64,000 nt of DNA from the NCBI GenBank assembly GCA_002844335.1, contig CP019154.1:1922001-1986000 (forward strand), in the 5' to 3' direction. Both the position numbers and the translations under genes were made by a program. This DNA is from Haloarcula taiwanensis. GTDB taxonomy: Archaea > Halobacteriota > Halobacteria > Halobacteriales > Haloarculaceae. Of the stretch, positions 37,598 to 45,844 are shown one piece after another (positions within the stretch are counted from its first letter, which is position 1; each line of letters opens with the position of its first letter). The notes under the pieces are model-generated. The model was not told where the DNA came from, did no database searches, and saw nothing but the letters and a program-made list of their open reading frames with translations.

Positions 37598-38545
37598 TTA
37601 CGCCGACTCGTAGACGAACACCCCGCCGCTCTCGCGTTTCTCGACGCGGCCAGTGACTTCGAGTACGTCCAAGTGACCGACAGCCTCGCTCATCCCGGCG
37701 AAGTACTCCGTAGCTGGGAGATCGCCGAACAGCGCCGTCATCACGTCGCTGGGCGTCGTCGCGCCGCCGGAGACGATGTCTGCGACCTCTGCGGTACGCT
37801 GGTCGTGTTCCGCGAGGATGTCATCGATGCGTTCCCGCGGTGATTCGACTGGCTCGCGATGGCCGGTGAGAAAGCGGTCGTGACCCTGCTCACGGAGCCA
37901 CCGTAGCGAGTCGTTGAACGCCGGCAACACCCGCGGCCGCGTCCCGCTCTCGTCGGGCACCTGCAGGAACGGATTGGGCGTGATGTCGCCCAGCACGTTG
38001 TCGCCGACAATCGCTTCACGACGACCCTGCAAATCGTACGAGAAGATGATTTCGCCCGCGGAGTGGCCCTGCACGGTGTCGATGATTAGTTCTGTGTCGT
38101 CGACGGTGACGGTGTCACCGGCTGTGAGCGCGCGGTCGGTGTCGACACTCTGGGCATATGGCAGGAAGGCTTCCGGTAACTGTGTGACCGTTTCGGCAGT
38201 CTCGCGTGAGACACCGCACCGCTCGAAGAAATCCGCAAAGTAGGACTGTTCGGTGTGTAGTTGCGCCGCGAAATCACGCATGATCGCTGCCCCCGGTTCG
38301 CTGGCGAGGACACGCGCCCCCCGCTCAGCGAACCGGTTTGCCATACCGAAATGGTCCGGGTGCGGATGTGTGACTAGCACCTGCTCGATGTCGGCCGGTG
38401 ACAGCTCGCGCGCTTCGAGCGCCTCGATCAGACGCGACCACGCTTCCTCACTGTCGGGTCCCGGATCAACAATCGTTCGACGCGCGATGTATGCATTGAC
38501 TGGCCCGACCTGAAACGGCGTCGGAATCGACACCCGTGTGAACAT
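37598..38545 (-). CDS. Metallo-beta-lactamase-fold hydrolase
   Basis: 315 aa from ATG 38545. The zinc motif H60-x-H62-x-D64-H65 (THPHPDH) is followed by a further His in GHSAGEI and later GHREPVE. The C-terminal 70 residues form a helical or winged-helix-like domain (DVMTALFGDL... LDVLEVTGRVEKRE), as in the LACTB2/Hydroxyacylglutathione hydrolase-like group. It may be a thioesterase or an RNase; the sequence does not settle it. It converges on nuoN. Confidence 0.85.
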   Translation of the reverse strand: MFTRVSIPTPFQVGPVNAYIARRTIVDPGPDSEEAWSRLIEALEARELSPADIEQVLVTHPHPDHFGMANRFAERGARVLASEPGAAIMRDFAAQLHTEQSYFADFFERCGVSRETAETVTQLPEAFLPYAQSVDTDRALTAGDTVTVDDTELIIDTVQGHSAGEIIFSYDLQGRREAIVGDNVLGDITPNPFLQVPDESGTRPRVLPAFNDSLRWLREQGHDRFLTGHREPVESPRERIDDILAEHDQRTAEVADIVSGGATTPSDVMTALFGDLPATEYFAGMSEAVGHLDVLEVTGRVEKRESGGVFVYESA

Positions 38546-38693
38546 ATCGCCTCGTTGCAGGTGGCGGCGCAAAACAGTTCGTACCCGCACGACACGTTTA
38601 CTATCGTGGGCGCTCGCTGTCCCCCGGTTAGCCGTAGTTCTGCACTGTTTTCCGGGCACAAGAGATATATTCGTCCTTCGCGTAGGGACAGAT

Positions 38694-38963
38694 ATGAACA
38701 AGCACTTCGAAGACGCACGGTACTACCTGAAACGCGCCGGGGAGACCGCTACCAAAGGCGTCAAAGAAGAACTCGAACCGGTCGAGGAGCGGTTCCGCGA
38801 ACTCACCGGGAAGGAGGAAGAGCCCGAACCCAGCCGACTGGAGGCGGTCAAAGCGGACCTGAAGGAGCTACAGGAGAAAGCCGAAGGTGAGGCCGAGGAC
38901 GCCATCGCCGACGCCCGCAAGAAAATCGGCGAGTATCGCGGTGCCGAAGAGACCGAAGCGTAG
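38694..38963 (+). CDS. Small coiled-coil protein (DUF7553-type)
   Basis: 89 aa, almost entirely charged and helical (YYLKRAGETATKGVKEELEP, then LKELQEKAEGEAEDAIADAR). I recall this family as DUF7553, unverified. It resembles small stress or apolipoprotein-like helical proteins. ATG 38694 lies about 25 bp from an AGATATATTC box, giving a leaderless mRNA. It is followed by tRNA-Val. Function unknown. Confidence 0.75.
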   Translation: MNKHFEDARYYLKRAGETATKGVKEELEPVEERFRELTGKEEEPEPSRLEAVKADLKELQEKAEGEAEDAIADARKKIGEYRGAEETEA

Positions 38964-38974
38964 TCGGAAAGCAA

Positions 38975-38982
38975 TTCTTAAG
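38975..38982 (+). promoter_or_regulatory. TATA box of tRNA-Val
   Basis: TTCTTAAG lies 30-37 bp upstream of the tRNA 5' end at 39012, the usual tRNA promoter position. Confidence 0.7.
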
Positions 38983-39011
38983 GGATGCGCTCGAATAGAG
39001 TTGAGTGCGTC

Positions 39012-39086
39012 GGGTTGGTGATCTAGTTCGGTTATGATACCTCCTTCACACGGAGGAAGTCGGCGGTTCGAATCCGCCCCAACCCA
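39012..39086 (+). tRNA. tRNA-Val (CAC)
   Basis: Cloverleaf with acceptor arms GGGTTGG/CCAACCC, D arm ATCTAGTTCGGTTATGAT, anticodon arm CCTCC-TTCACAC-GGAGG (anticodon CAC) and T arm GGCGG-TTCGAAT-CCGCC. The discriminator is A, no intron, no encoded CCA. Confidence 0.97.
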
Positions 39087-39241
39087 TCCGTTCGCTTCAC
39101 ACTTTTGACCGAGACCAGTCCTCTCGAAGCAGGTCCTGCCACAGCGACGTCCACGTGAATCCCGACCTGCCGCCGCACAGACTGTCGGATATCCGCCGGC
39201 GATAGTAACTCACACGGACGAGCGGAGCGTACCCGACCGCT

Positions 39242-39257
39242 TTTACCGCTCGGTAAA
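39242..39257. promoter_or_regulatory. Palindromic operator candidate before the pirin gene
   Basis: TTTACCG-CT-CGGTAAA is a perfect 7-bp inverted repeat, ending 11 bp before the pirin ATG and thus at the transcription start region. The core TTACC-N4-GGTAA recurs at 40080-40093. A TetR-family gene lies nearby at 41215-41829, and TetR factors often bind such palindromes. Confidence 0.6.
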
Positions 39258-39268
39258 CTATAGAGGGT

Positions 39269-40018
39269 ATGACCAGCAGCGAGTCCCACGCGTCGGCCGA
39301 CGGCCCCGTCGCCGGGGAGACGGTCCGCCACGGGACGGGCGTGAACTCGAACCGCGCGTTCCCGACGGAGGGGTATCCGCACAACCTCGACCCGTTCGTC
39401 CTGTTCGAGCAGTTCTACATCGACCCCGACGAGGGGTTCCCGATGCACCCACACCGCGGCTTCGAAATCGTCTCGTACATGATTGAGGGCGGCATGGAAC
39501 ACGAGGACTCCCTCGGGGTCACGAACACCGCCTACGAGAACGACGCGATGCGAATCACCACTGGCAGTGGGATACGCCACTCCGAGTTCCCCGCCGACGG
39601 GCGGGCCTGTACGGGCCTCCAGCTCTGGGTGAACCTGCCGTGGGCGCAGAAGGTGGTCGACCCGGACTACGTCGACGCGAGGGCCGAGGAGCTGCCGACG
39701 GCCCAGCGGGACGGCGCGACGGTCACGACGGTCGTCGGCGACGGCTCGCCTATCGGCCTCCAGACGCCGATGGAGTACCTGGACGTGACCGTCGCCGGCG
39801 CGTGGACGTGGTCGGTGCCCGACGAGTGGGCCGGGTTCGTCTACGGCGTCGACGGCAGCGGGACGGTCGAGGGACGGCCCCTCGCCGCCGGTGACATCCT
39901 GCCGGTCACTGACGCGCGGTCGGTGACGCTGCGGAGCGACGAGTCGCTCCGGGCCGTCGCCGTCTCGGGCCGCCCGCACGGGGAGCCGATTCGACAGCGT
40001 GGTCCGTTCGTCCTGTGA
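39269..40018 (+). CDS. Pirin family protein
   Basis: 249 aa, bicupin. The metal ligands of the N-terminal cupin are present: MHPHRGFEIVSYMIEGG (two His) and GSGIRHSEFPADG (His and Glu). Pirins are iron-dependent cupins; some act as quercetinases, others as redox-sensing coregulators. The gene has its own promoter with a palindrome over the start site and is followed by a small flavoprotein with a matching palindrome. Confidence 0.92.
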   Translation: MTSSESHASADGPVAGETVRHGTGVNSNRAFPTEGYPHNLDPFVLFEQFYIDPDEGFPMHPHRGFEIVSYMIEGGMEHEDSLGVTNTAYENDAMRITTGSGIRHSEFPADGRACTGLQLWVNLPWAQKVVDPDYVDARAEELPTAQRDGATVTTVVGDGSPIGLQTPMEYLDVTVAGAWTWSVPDEWAGFVYGVDGSGTVEGRPLAAGDILPVTDARSVTLRSDESLRAVAVSGRPHGEPIRQRGPFVL

Positions 40019-40079
40019 GAGCCGCCGTGGTGACTCGCTGACGGCCGAGAGCGGGTGTCCGTTCGAGGCTGGACACGTT

Positions 40080-40093
40080 TTACCAAATGGTAA
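40080..40093. promoter_or_regulatory. Palindromic operator candidate before the small flavoprotein gene
   Basis: TTACCA-AA-TGGTAA is a perfect 6-bp inverted repeat 32-46 bp upstream of ATG 40126, at or next to the basal promoter. It shares TTACC-N4-GGTAA with the site at 39242-39257. Confidence 0.6.
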
Positions 40094-40125
40094 GACTCTT
40101 TTGCGGGCGACCCCTGCCGTGACAT

Positions 40126-40686
40126 ATGGCAGATGTTGCAGTTGTCGGCGGTGGTCCCGCCGGTCTGAGTGCGGCACAGTACGCTGCGAAAAACGACCTC
40201 GAAACGATCGCCTTCGATACGGACGAGTCGTGGATGCACAAAGCGCACCTGTTCAATTACCCCGCCGTCCGGTCCATTAGCGGCGAGGAGTTCCTCACCA
40301 TCGCCCGCGGGCAGGCCCGCGACCGAGGTGCGACGCTCCACGAGACGGAGGTCACCGGCATCGGGCAGACCGACGACGGGTTCGTCCTGACGACGGACGA
40401 GGACGAGTACACCGCGGAGTACGTTGTCCTGGCGACCGGCGGCGACCGGAGCCTCGCCGAGGACCTCGGCTGTGCGTTCACCGACGAGGACGTCGTCGAC
40501 GTGACTGTCGACATGGAAACGTCCGTCGAGAACGTCTACGCGACCGGTGCGATGGGCCGAGCGGAGAAGTGGCAAGCGGTCATCGCAGCCGGTGACGGCG
40601 CGGCCGCCGTCCTCGACATTCTCTCGAAAGAGAAAGGCGAGTACTACCACGACTTCGACATGCCGTCAGACGTGCCGGAACTCTAA
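40126..40686 (+). CDS. Small FAD-binding thioredoxin-reductase-like protein
   Basis: 186 aa. The N-terminal GGGPAGLSAAQYA (residues 8-20) binds FAD, YVVLATGG closes the fold and NVYATGAMGRAEKWQAVIAA is the second FAD block. Compared with thioredoxin reductase (about 310 aa) the whole NADPH domain with its CxxC pair is missing. So it must receive electrons another way, or serve as a sensor. The stop overlaps a 31-codon small frame in TAATG. Confidence 0.85.
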   Translation: MADVAVVGGGPAGLSAAQYAAKNDLETIAFDTDESWMHKAHLFNYPAVRSISGEEFLTIARGQARDRGATLHETEVTGIGQTDDGFVLTTDEDEYTAEYVVLATGGDRSLAEDLGCAFTDEDVVDVTVDMETSVENVYATGAMGRAEKWQAVIAAGDGAAAVLDILSKEKGEYYHDFDMPSDVPEL

Positions 40687-40781
40687 TGATGCAGTCAGAT
40701 TCGGCTCCCACAATGAATGCCGCTACTATCCCAAATCGCACTGTTGGAAACGCTCGCGTGCCGTCGGTGGTGAGCGCCTGA
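40686..40781 (+). CDS. Possible 31-aa small ORF linking the flavoprotein and DoxX genes
   Basis: A frame of 31 codons opens in a TAATG junction with the upstream stop and closes in a TGATG junction with the DoxX start. The two exact junctions suggest translational coupling. The peptide (starts MMQSDSAPTMNAATIPNRTV) has no recognisable domain. It may be a real small protein or just a spacer kept open by chance. Confidence 0.35.
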   Translation: MMQSDSAPTMNAATIPNRTVGNARVPSVVSA

Positions 40782-41194
40782 TGACACCCGAACTCAACGT
40801 CGTGTTGCTCGTTGTCGGTCGTGTCCTCTTCGGCGGCGTCCTCGCCTTTACTGGCCTGAGTCACTTCACGCAGACCGAACAGATGGCCGGTTACGCCGAG
40901 TACAAGGGGCTCCCAGCGCCGCGACTCTCCGTCCTCGCGTCAGGTGGGCTCCTCATCCTCGGTGGGCTCGGTGTAACCGTGGGCGTCTTCCCAGTCGTCG
41001 CGGCGGTCTGTCTCGCCGCGTTCCTCATCGTCTCGGCGGTCGCGATGCACGACTTCTGGGCCGTGCCCGACGAGGACCGACAGGACGAACTGAACAGTTT
41101 CCTGAAGAACGTGACACTCGCGGGCGGGGCACTCGTCGTCGCCGCGTCAGCAACTGGTACATGGGCGCTCAGCGTCGGCATCAGCCCCCTCTGA
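40781..41194 (+). CDS. DoxX-family membrane protein
   Basis: 137 aa with four hydrophobic helices. The first contains VVGRVLFGGVLAFTGLSHFT, the typical DoxX/DoxD start, and the third loop has AVAMHDFWAVPDEDRQDEL. DoxX proteins are associated with oxidative or thiol stress and sulfur metabolism. Together with the flavoprotein and pirin genes it forms a likely redox-related group. It converges on the TetR gene. Confidence 0.85.
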   Translation: MTPELNVVLLVVGRVLFGGVLAFTGLSHFTQTEQMAGYAEYKGLPAPRLSVLASGGLLILGGLGVTVGVFPVVAAVCLAAFLIVSAVAMHDFWAVPDEDRQDELNSFLKNVTLAGGALVVAASATGTWALSVGISPL

Positions 41195-41214
41195 CGCTGG
41201 CTGTTCGGCCCAAT

Positions 41215-41829
41215 CTACTGAGACGGGTACAGTGAGTCGAGAATGAAGTCGTTGACGGCCCGCTTGGCTTCGTCGGGTGCGTCCTCGTGGCCGAGCGCGA
41301 TCCGTCGGCCGCGGGCCGCGTGAATCACGTCCGTGATGAGCTGGCCCATCAAGTCAGCATCGACATCGCGAAACGCGCCCTGCTCAACTCCGTCTTCGAT
41401 GACAGTCGAGATGCTTTCTCGAAGGCGGTCGTAGTGCTCGTTGAACAGCGCTCGGTGCTCCGCGTCGTTTTGCGCGTAGGCGTACAGTTCGTGGTACACC
41501 TTCATCCGGTCCCAGTGCGAGAAGTCCTCGAACTCCGGACCGAACAGACATCGATCGATGCGGACATCAAGCTCCGTCCGGGGGTCGGTTTCGTCGTCAA
41601 CCTCGACGCTGCCCTCGTACTGGTCGATAATATACTCCAAAAACGACGAAATCAGGTCGTACTTGCCGTCGAAATGGTAGTGGATCACCTGTCGGGACAT
41701 CTCCATTTCCTCGCCGATATCCCGGACCCGCAAGTCCTTGTAGCCGTGCTTGCTCAGCGCCCGAAAGGTTGCCTCCATGATGACCTCTCGGGTGTCCTGT
41801 GGCGTGCTCTGCCCGTCCGATTCGCTCAT
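41215..41829 (-). CDS. TetR/AcrR-family transcriptional regulator
   Basis: 204 aa from ATG 41829. The N-terminal helix-turn-helix is clear: EVIMEATFRALSKHGYKDLR, then VRDIGEEMEMSRQVIHYHFD. The rest is a helical ligand domain of usual size with no recognisable ligand site. The gene is the natural candidate to act at the TTACC-N4-GGTAA palindromes upstream. An in-frame ATG eight codons earlier is an alternative start. Confidence 0.92.
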   Translation of the reverse strand: MSESDGQSTPQDTREVIMEATFRALSKHGYKDLRVRDIGEEMEMSRQVIHYHFDGKYDLISSFLEYIIDQYEGSVEVDDETDPRTELDVRIDRCLFGPEFEDFSHWDRMKVYHELYAYAQNDAEHRALFNEHYDRLRESISTVIEDGVEQGAFRDVDADLMGQLITDVIHAARGRRIALGHEDAPDEAKRAVNDFILDSLYPSQ

Positions 41830-41932
41830 GCCCTGTTTTATCGTGGTAGGCACATATCGGTTTCTCCATCCGGCGGGATTGCTGAGCCAGCGTCAGACCG
41901 ACGCGTGCTCCACCGGGAGTGTCCGCCGCTGC

Positions 41933-42280
41933 TCACGCACGTTCGACGAACCGAGCGTCGGCGGAGGTGTGGCCCCGGTTGAACGACAGCACCTTCGCCC
42001 GGATCACGTCCCCAGCAGACACCGACGACGGCACGTCCTCCGTGAACAGGACGAATCCCTCGACTTTCCCGACGGCGACGCGGTCGCCGGAGTGGTGGTC
42101 GCTGAATTCGCTGATGCCAAACTCGTAGGTCTCACCGATCTCTACAGGTGGTTCTCGTTCCTTTGCGGCCTCGTGAGCGCGTTTCGATGCGCTGCTCTCT
42201 GAGCGACGGGTGATCGCGAACGCCAGCACGAGGCCCACAGCGAGGGCCACCCCGCCGGCGACGAGCCAGGTCGGTTCCAT
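41933..42280 (-). CDS. Membrane-anchored TRAM-domain protein
   Basis: 115 aa. One N-terminal helix (WLVAGGVALAVGLVLAFAI), a short basic linker, then a TRAM-like OB fold (VEIGETYEFGISEFSDHHSG, DVIRAKVLSFNRGHTSADARF). TRAM domains bind RNA, and the helix would place it at the inner membrane face. Function unknown. It is a single gene with its own promoter region. Confidence 0.82.
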   Translation of the reverse strand: MEPTWLVAGGVALAVGLVLAFAITRRSESSASKRAHEAAKEREPPVEIGETYEFGISEFSDHHSGDRVAVGKVEGFVLFTEDVPSSVSAGDVIRAKVLSFNRGHTSADARFVERA

Positions 42281-42333
42281 GCCAAGCGTTGCAGGACGGA
42301 CGGATTAATACCTTTCAGACTCCGGCGACAGCG

Positions 42334-42711
42334 TTACAGTCCGAGACGGTCCAGGATTCCGCCGCTGGAATCCGAGTCCCCGCTCCCTGAGTCCCACTCT
42401 GTTGGTAGCTCTGCCGCGAGCGAGGCGACCTCGTCGTCGCTGAATCGTGGGTCCGCCGTCGCGTCGTCGAGCCAGTCCGCCCACTCCTCAGCCGTCATCT
42501 GCCCCTGTGAATCGACCTCCCACTGGTCGACCAGCGCCTCCCGGTCACGGAACGGGATGTCCATGCCGCTGTCGCCCCAGTATAGCGGGGAGAGCGCGAA
42601 CTCGTGGGTATCGTCCTCCAGCCAGACGAGCCGGTAGGGGTAGTCATTGTAGCAGAACACGTCGTCCGCCGAGACGACGTCGCCGTTGGGGAGCTCCAGG
42701 GTCCGGGCCAT
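42334..42711 (-). CDS. Conserved haloarchaeal protein, unknown
   Basis: 125 aa from ATG 42711 (MARTLELPNGDVVSADDVFC). It is acidic, with strand-like N-terminal repeats, an unusual share of Trp (YRLVWLEDD, PLYWGDS, DQWEVD, EWADWLDD) and a Ser/Asp/Gly-rich tail ending in ILDRLGL. No family recognised by me. The Trp-rich fold suggests a small compact domain that binds a partner. Confidence 0.7.
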   Translation of the reverse strand: MARTLELPNGDVVSADDVFCYNDYPYRLVWLEDDTHEFALSPLYWGDSGMDIPFRDREALVDQWEVDSQGQMTAEEWADWLDDATADPRFSDDEVASLAAELPTEWDSGSGDSDSSGGILDRLGL

Positions 42712-42764
42712 CACGCACACATAGGAGCTACCGACGTTTCAGCGTTGTGCGCGAACCAACACCG

Positions 42765-44006
42765 CTACGTGATCGGGTCGCACAGCGCCCACTCGTCCGC
42801 CTCTGGGTCGAGGTTCGATGGTTCCGCGCCGCGGGCTGTCACGATGCCAGCGTGGTAGTACATCGCCTTCAGTTGGAACACGGTGGGTGAGTGATAGACG
42901 CTGCCGTCGGTCAGCTCTGCGCGGCGGAGGTCCCCGTCGCCGGTCAGCACCCGCTGGCGGACCGCCTCGTCGCCGCGGAGGAACAGTTCGACGGTGAACT
43001 CCGGGTGGAGCGCGTGGAGGTACTCGACGAACTCGACGAGCGTCGGGGCCTCGTAACCATCTCGATGGCAGGCATAGAGCCCGTCAACCAGGAGTTCCGT
43101 GGCGGGGTAGTCGGAGACGACGCGGCGAACAAGCTGCCCCCACTGTGGGGCGATATCGATGAAGCGCCGGCGGGACCGCTGCCAGTCCTCGAACCGCTGC
43201 AGAGCGGCGTCGAGGTCGCCGACCGTCCGGAGCGCGAACCTGACCACCTCCCGCCCCAGCGGTGTCAGCGTGGGTGTGCCCTGACCGGTCTCGATCAGAT
43301 TCAGAAACGCCGCTCCGGCGATAGCCCCGTCGACGGCACCGACGACGTGGGACGCAAGCAGGTCCCGTGCGTCATCGTCGTGGTAGACCGTCAACGGCAC
43401 CGCGATGTAGTTCTTCGGATGGTTGAGTCCGAAGTTCTGATCGGCGACACCCTGGGCACTGGCCTGAAACCGGACCGCCGAAGCGGCATCCATCGACCCG
43501 TGGCCGACCACGCGTGGCCGTTCCAGAACCGCGACTGAGCCGCCGGATTTGACGCCCAGCACACCGACGTTTAGCTCGCGGGCCATCGTCCGGGCGGCGG
43601 TTGAGATACCGCTCTGAGGCGCAGCCAAGAAGGCCACGTTGGCCTCGTTGAGCCGGTCGTGTGCCTGCACAACCCCGCGCTCGGTGTCGATGGCACCGTC
43701 ACCGGTGTAGCCCTTCGCCTCGACGGCGATGAGCGGCGGCCGGTCACCGAGTCGGTCGACGGACAGCAGGTCCGTCGAGAGCGTCTGTACGCCAACGAGG
43801 TCGGGATAGCCGGTCCCGACCCGGACGTGGTTGAACGGCGCGAGCGTCGCCTGTACGGACGCCTCGATAGGTGTGTCGTCCAGCCAACGCTGCTGTGCGA
43901 ACTGCGTGTCCGCGACGACGTAGGCGTCCTCGCGGTCGGTAAATAGCCTCTCTTTCGTCCGGGCGAGTACCTGTGGCTCGGAGAGTCCCGACGCCGCTGT
44001 GGCCAT
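42765..44006 (-). CDS. Putative PD-(D/E)XK nuclease-like protein
   Basis: 413 aa from ATG 44006. The N-terminal domain reads GYPDLVGV at 66-73 and PLIAVEAKGY at 91-100. The P-D and E-A-K spacing matches the PD-(D/E)XK nuclease core, and NVAFLAAPQSG after it fits the next strand. The C-terminal half looks like a winged-helix region (PTLTPLGREVVRFALRT) plus a helical domain. It could be a repair or defence nuclease, or an inactive relative. No methylase or other defence gene adjoins it. Confidence 0.55.
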   Translation of the reverse strand: MATAASGLSEPQVLARTKERLFTDREDAYVVADTQFAQQRWLDDTPIEASVQATLAPFNHVRVGTGYPDLVGVQTLSTDLLSVDRLGDRPPLIAVEAKGYTGDGAIDTERGVVQAHDRLNEANVAFLAAPQSGISTAARTMARELNVGVLGVKSGGSVAVLERPRVVGHGSMDAASAVRFQASAQGVADQNFGLNHPKNYIAVPLTVYHDDDARDLLASHVVGAVDGAIAGAAFLNLIETGQGTPTLTPLGREVVRFALRTVGDLDAALQRFEDWQRSRRRFIDIAPQWGQLVRRVVSDYPATELLVDGLYACHRDGYEAPTLVEFVEYLHALHPEFTVELFLRGDEAVRQRVLTGDGDLRRAELTDGSVYHSPTVFQLKAMYYHAGIVTARGAEPSNLDPEADEWALCDPIT

Positions 44007-44113
44007 AGACGGCGTTCGCACAGGGCGGACATGAGTGTTCTGTCCCCGTTCGAAGCCCCTGTTCTGGGTCTCACCGGCAGTACTGTTATTATCTGATACG
44101 ATAAGGGGATGAT

Positions 44114-44572
44114 ATGACTGTCCCACTTCCAGACAGCGTACAGGACCGGTTCTGGGCGCGGCATTCGAATCCCAAGAGCGGCTGGTCGCGTGTGCCGACC
44201 GGCGCTGTCATCGTGTACGCCGTGTATCAGCGGGACTGGCGGCTCCTGGCTGCGGCCTTCCTGTGGACGCTGGTCAACCCAGTCCTATTCGCGCCGCCCG
44301 AGACTGAGGACGCCTGGATGACCCGTGCTGTGCTGGCAGAGCGGTGGTGGCTCAGGGAGCAGGACAGCGGAACGATGGGCCTCGATTATCCGAACGCCTG
44401 TAACACTGCCGGCGCGCTGGCGTCGATTATCGCCCTGTACGCTGCCTGGCGTCGTCGGCCGGTCAGCGCTGCAGTCGCAACGGTTGCGATGGGGGGATTG
44501 AAGCTCTGGTGGCTCCGCGAACTCGTCCAGAAGTACGACGCGCGTGAGGGAGAGACCAACGGACATAGGTAG
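44114..44572 (+). CDS. Membrane protein (DUF6653-type)
   Basis: 152 aa with three or four hydrophobic segments (RVPTGAVIVYAVYQ, RLLAAAFLWTLVNPVLF, GALASIIALYAAW). It has a conserved-looking NPVLFAPPETEDAWMTRAV block and RWWLREQDSGTMGLDYPNA. I recall this as DUF6653, unverified. It is divergent from the PD-(D/E)XK-like gene. Function unknown. Confidence 0.72.
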   Translation: MTVPLPDSVQDRFWARHSNPKSGWSRVPTGAVIVYAVYQRDWRLLAAAFLWTLVNPVLFAPPETEDAWMTRAVLAERWWLREQDSGTMGLDYPNACNTAGALASIIALYAAWRRRPVSAAVATVAMGGLKLWWLRELVQKYDAREGETNGHR

Positions 44573-44646
44573 GGTAGTGGCTGCCTGTTCGCGTCCGACA
44601 GGGGCCTGCGGATGCGACCGCAAAAGAGGAATGTCTCTGTTGGTCG

Positions 44647-45702
44647 TCAGTACTGGTGGAGCGGCTGCTGGCGGATCTTGGCTCGCAACTCCCCAATAGA
44701 GGGATCGCCGTCGCCGCCGAACTGCTGTGTCACCGAGTGGACCTCCTCGCGGGAGATCTTGACGTTGCCCTGCTCGATAACGTCGGCAGGTCGCTCACGG
44801 AGCTCACGAATCGTGCCGACCGCGAGCAGGAACGGAATGGCCCACGCAGAGAGCGTGTTGCCGCGGGTTTCGGGCATGGCCTCGAGCCACGCCTGTGCGT
44901 CGTCGAGGTAGCCCTCCGCTCGCTCGGTTACCTGCTCGATGACGGGGACCAGCGAGTCGACGTTGTCCGTGTTGCTCACGTCGCTGTGATCGAGTCCTTG
45001 CTCGTGGAGCAACTCCAGCGGGAGGTAGACGTTGTTCTCCTCTTCCATGTCCGTCGCGGCGTCCTTGGCGACGTTGACGAGCTGGAGTAGCAGGGCGAAC
45101 GACCGGGCGTTTTCCTCCATCTGGGCGATCTGCTCGTCGGTGGCTTCGTGGGAAACCAGTCCGGTCACCAGCGTGCCGACGGTGCCCGCGGCGTACCAGC
45201 AGTACTCTTCGAGTTCGTCGAGCGTCTTGATTCGAAGCCCGCCGGCCTCGGCGTAGCGGTCGACGAACATCGCCATCCCATCGACGAGTTCCCGGACCGG
45301 CCCGCGGATCGTCCGCGTGGAGTGGTCGTCGAGCGTGTGAAACACGTCGACGATGCGGCCCGCGTTCTCGACGACTTCCCAGTCGGCGTTCGTCGTCGTG
45401 GGGATCCACTCTTCGACAGCGTCGTGGAACGACGACACGGTCGTCCCGCTCGATGGTTCGAGCGAGCGGCTGTACGTCTGCAGGAGTTCAGTCTGTACCG
45501 CTGGAGGGAGATGACCGGCGTCCTCGATAGTGTCAGCCACACGACAGAGGAGGTAGCCCAGACAGATGTCCCGGGCCATCGGTTCGTTGAGTTCCGAAAT
45601 TGTGAGACTAAACGTCCGCGACACACGATGGACGGCATCGTAGCACCACTCGATGTCTTCCGAAGACGACCGGTCTGTGTGGTTCTGAGACATTCCCGAC
45701 AT
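44647..45702 (-). CDS. Squalene/phytoene synthase family protein, probably squalene synthase
   Basis: 351 aa. The two metal motifs DxxxD are DTIED at 57-61 and DAATD in VNVAKDAATDMEEENNVY. The YCWYAAGTVGTLVTGL block is closer to squalene synthase than to phytoene synthase. It would join two farnesyl diphosphates to give squalene for the neutral lipids of haloarchaeal membranes. ATG 45702 sits 20-28 bp from an ATTTTTATC box, consistent with a leaderless mRNA; ATG 45693 is an alternative. Confidence 0.85.
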   Translation of the reverse strand: MSGMSQNHTDRSSSEDIEWCYDAVHRVSRTFSLTISELNEPMARDICLGYLLCRVADTIEDAGHLPPAVQTELLQTYSRSLEPSSGTTVSSFHDAVEEWIPTTTNADWEVVENAGRIVDVFHTLDDHSTRTIRGPVRELVDGMAMFVDRYAEAGGLRIKTLDELEEYCWYAAGTVGTLVTGLVSHEATDEQIAQMEENARSFALLLQLVNVAKDAATDMEEENNVYLPLELLHEQGLDHSDVSNTDNVDSLVPVIEQVTERAEGYLDDAQAWLEAMPETRGNTLSAWAIPFLLAVGTIRELRERPADVIEQGNVKISREEVHSVTQQFGGDGDPSIGELRAKIRQQPLHQY

Positions 45703-45721
45703 CCGGGGTAGGGCATACGAT

Positions 45722-45730
45722 GATAAAAAT
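45722..45730 (-). promoter_or_regulatory. TATA box of squalene synthase gene
   Basis: Minus strand ATTTTTATC, 20-28 bp upstream of ATG 45702. Confidence 0.5.
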
Positions 45731-45844
45731 GGGACGGCTACGGTGTCAGTCTCGACCCGGTCACGGGTCGGTGTTCCGACAGACTCAGGAGTGTCCGAGC
45801 CTAACTCGACGTATGAACGGCACAGCAACGTGGGGGCTGCGACC

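Noticed and set aside
39032-40177. Minus-strand frame opposite tRNA-Val and the pirin gene
   Set aside because: It runs through a tRNA and has no recognisable domain; the plus-strand pirin has its metal ligands.
41829-41860. A third TTACC-type palindrome before the TetR gene itself
   Set aside because: A TTTTATC/GGTAGG pair is present, but the spacing is 2 bp shorter and the arms are imperfect.
42765-44126. A complete restriction-modification or defence island around the PD-(D/E)XK-like gene
   Set aside because: Neighbours are a small Trp-rich protein and a DUF6653-type membrane protein; no methylase, helicase or sensor gene is near.
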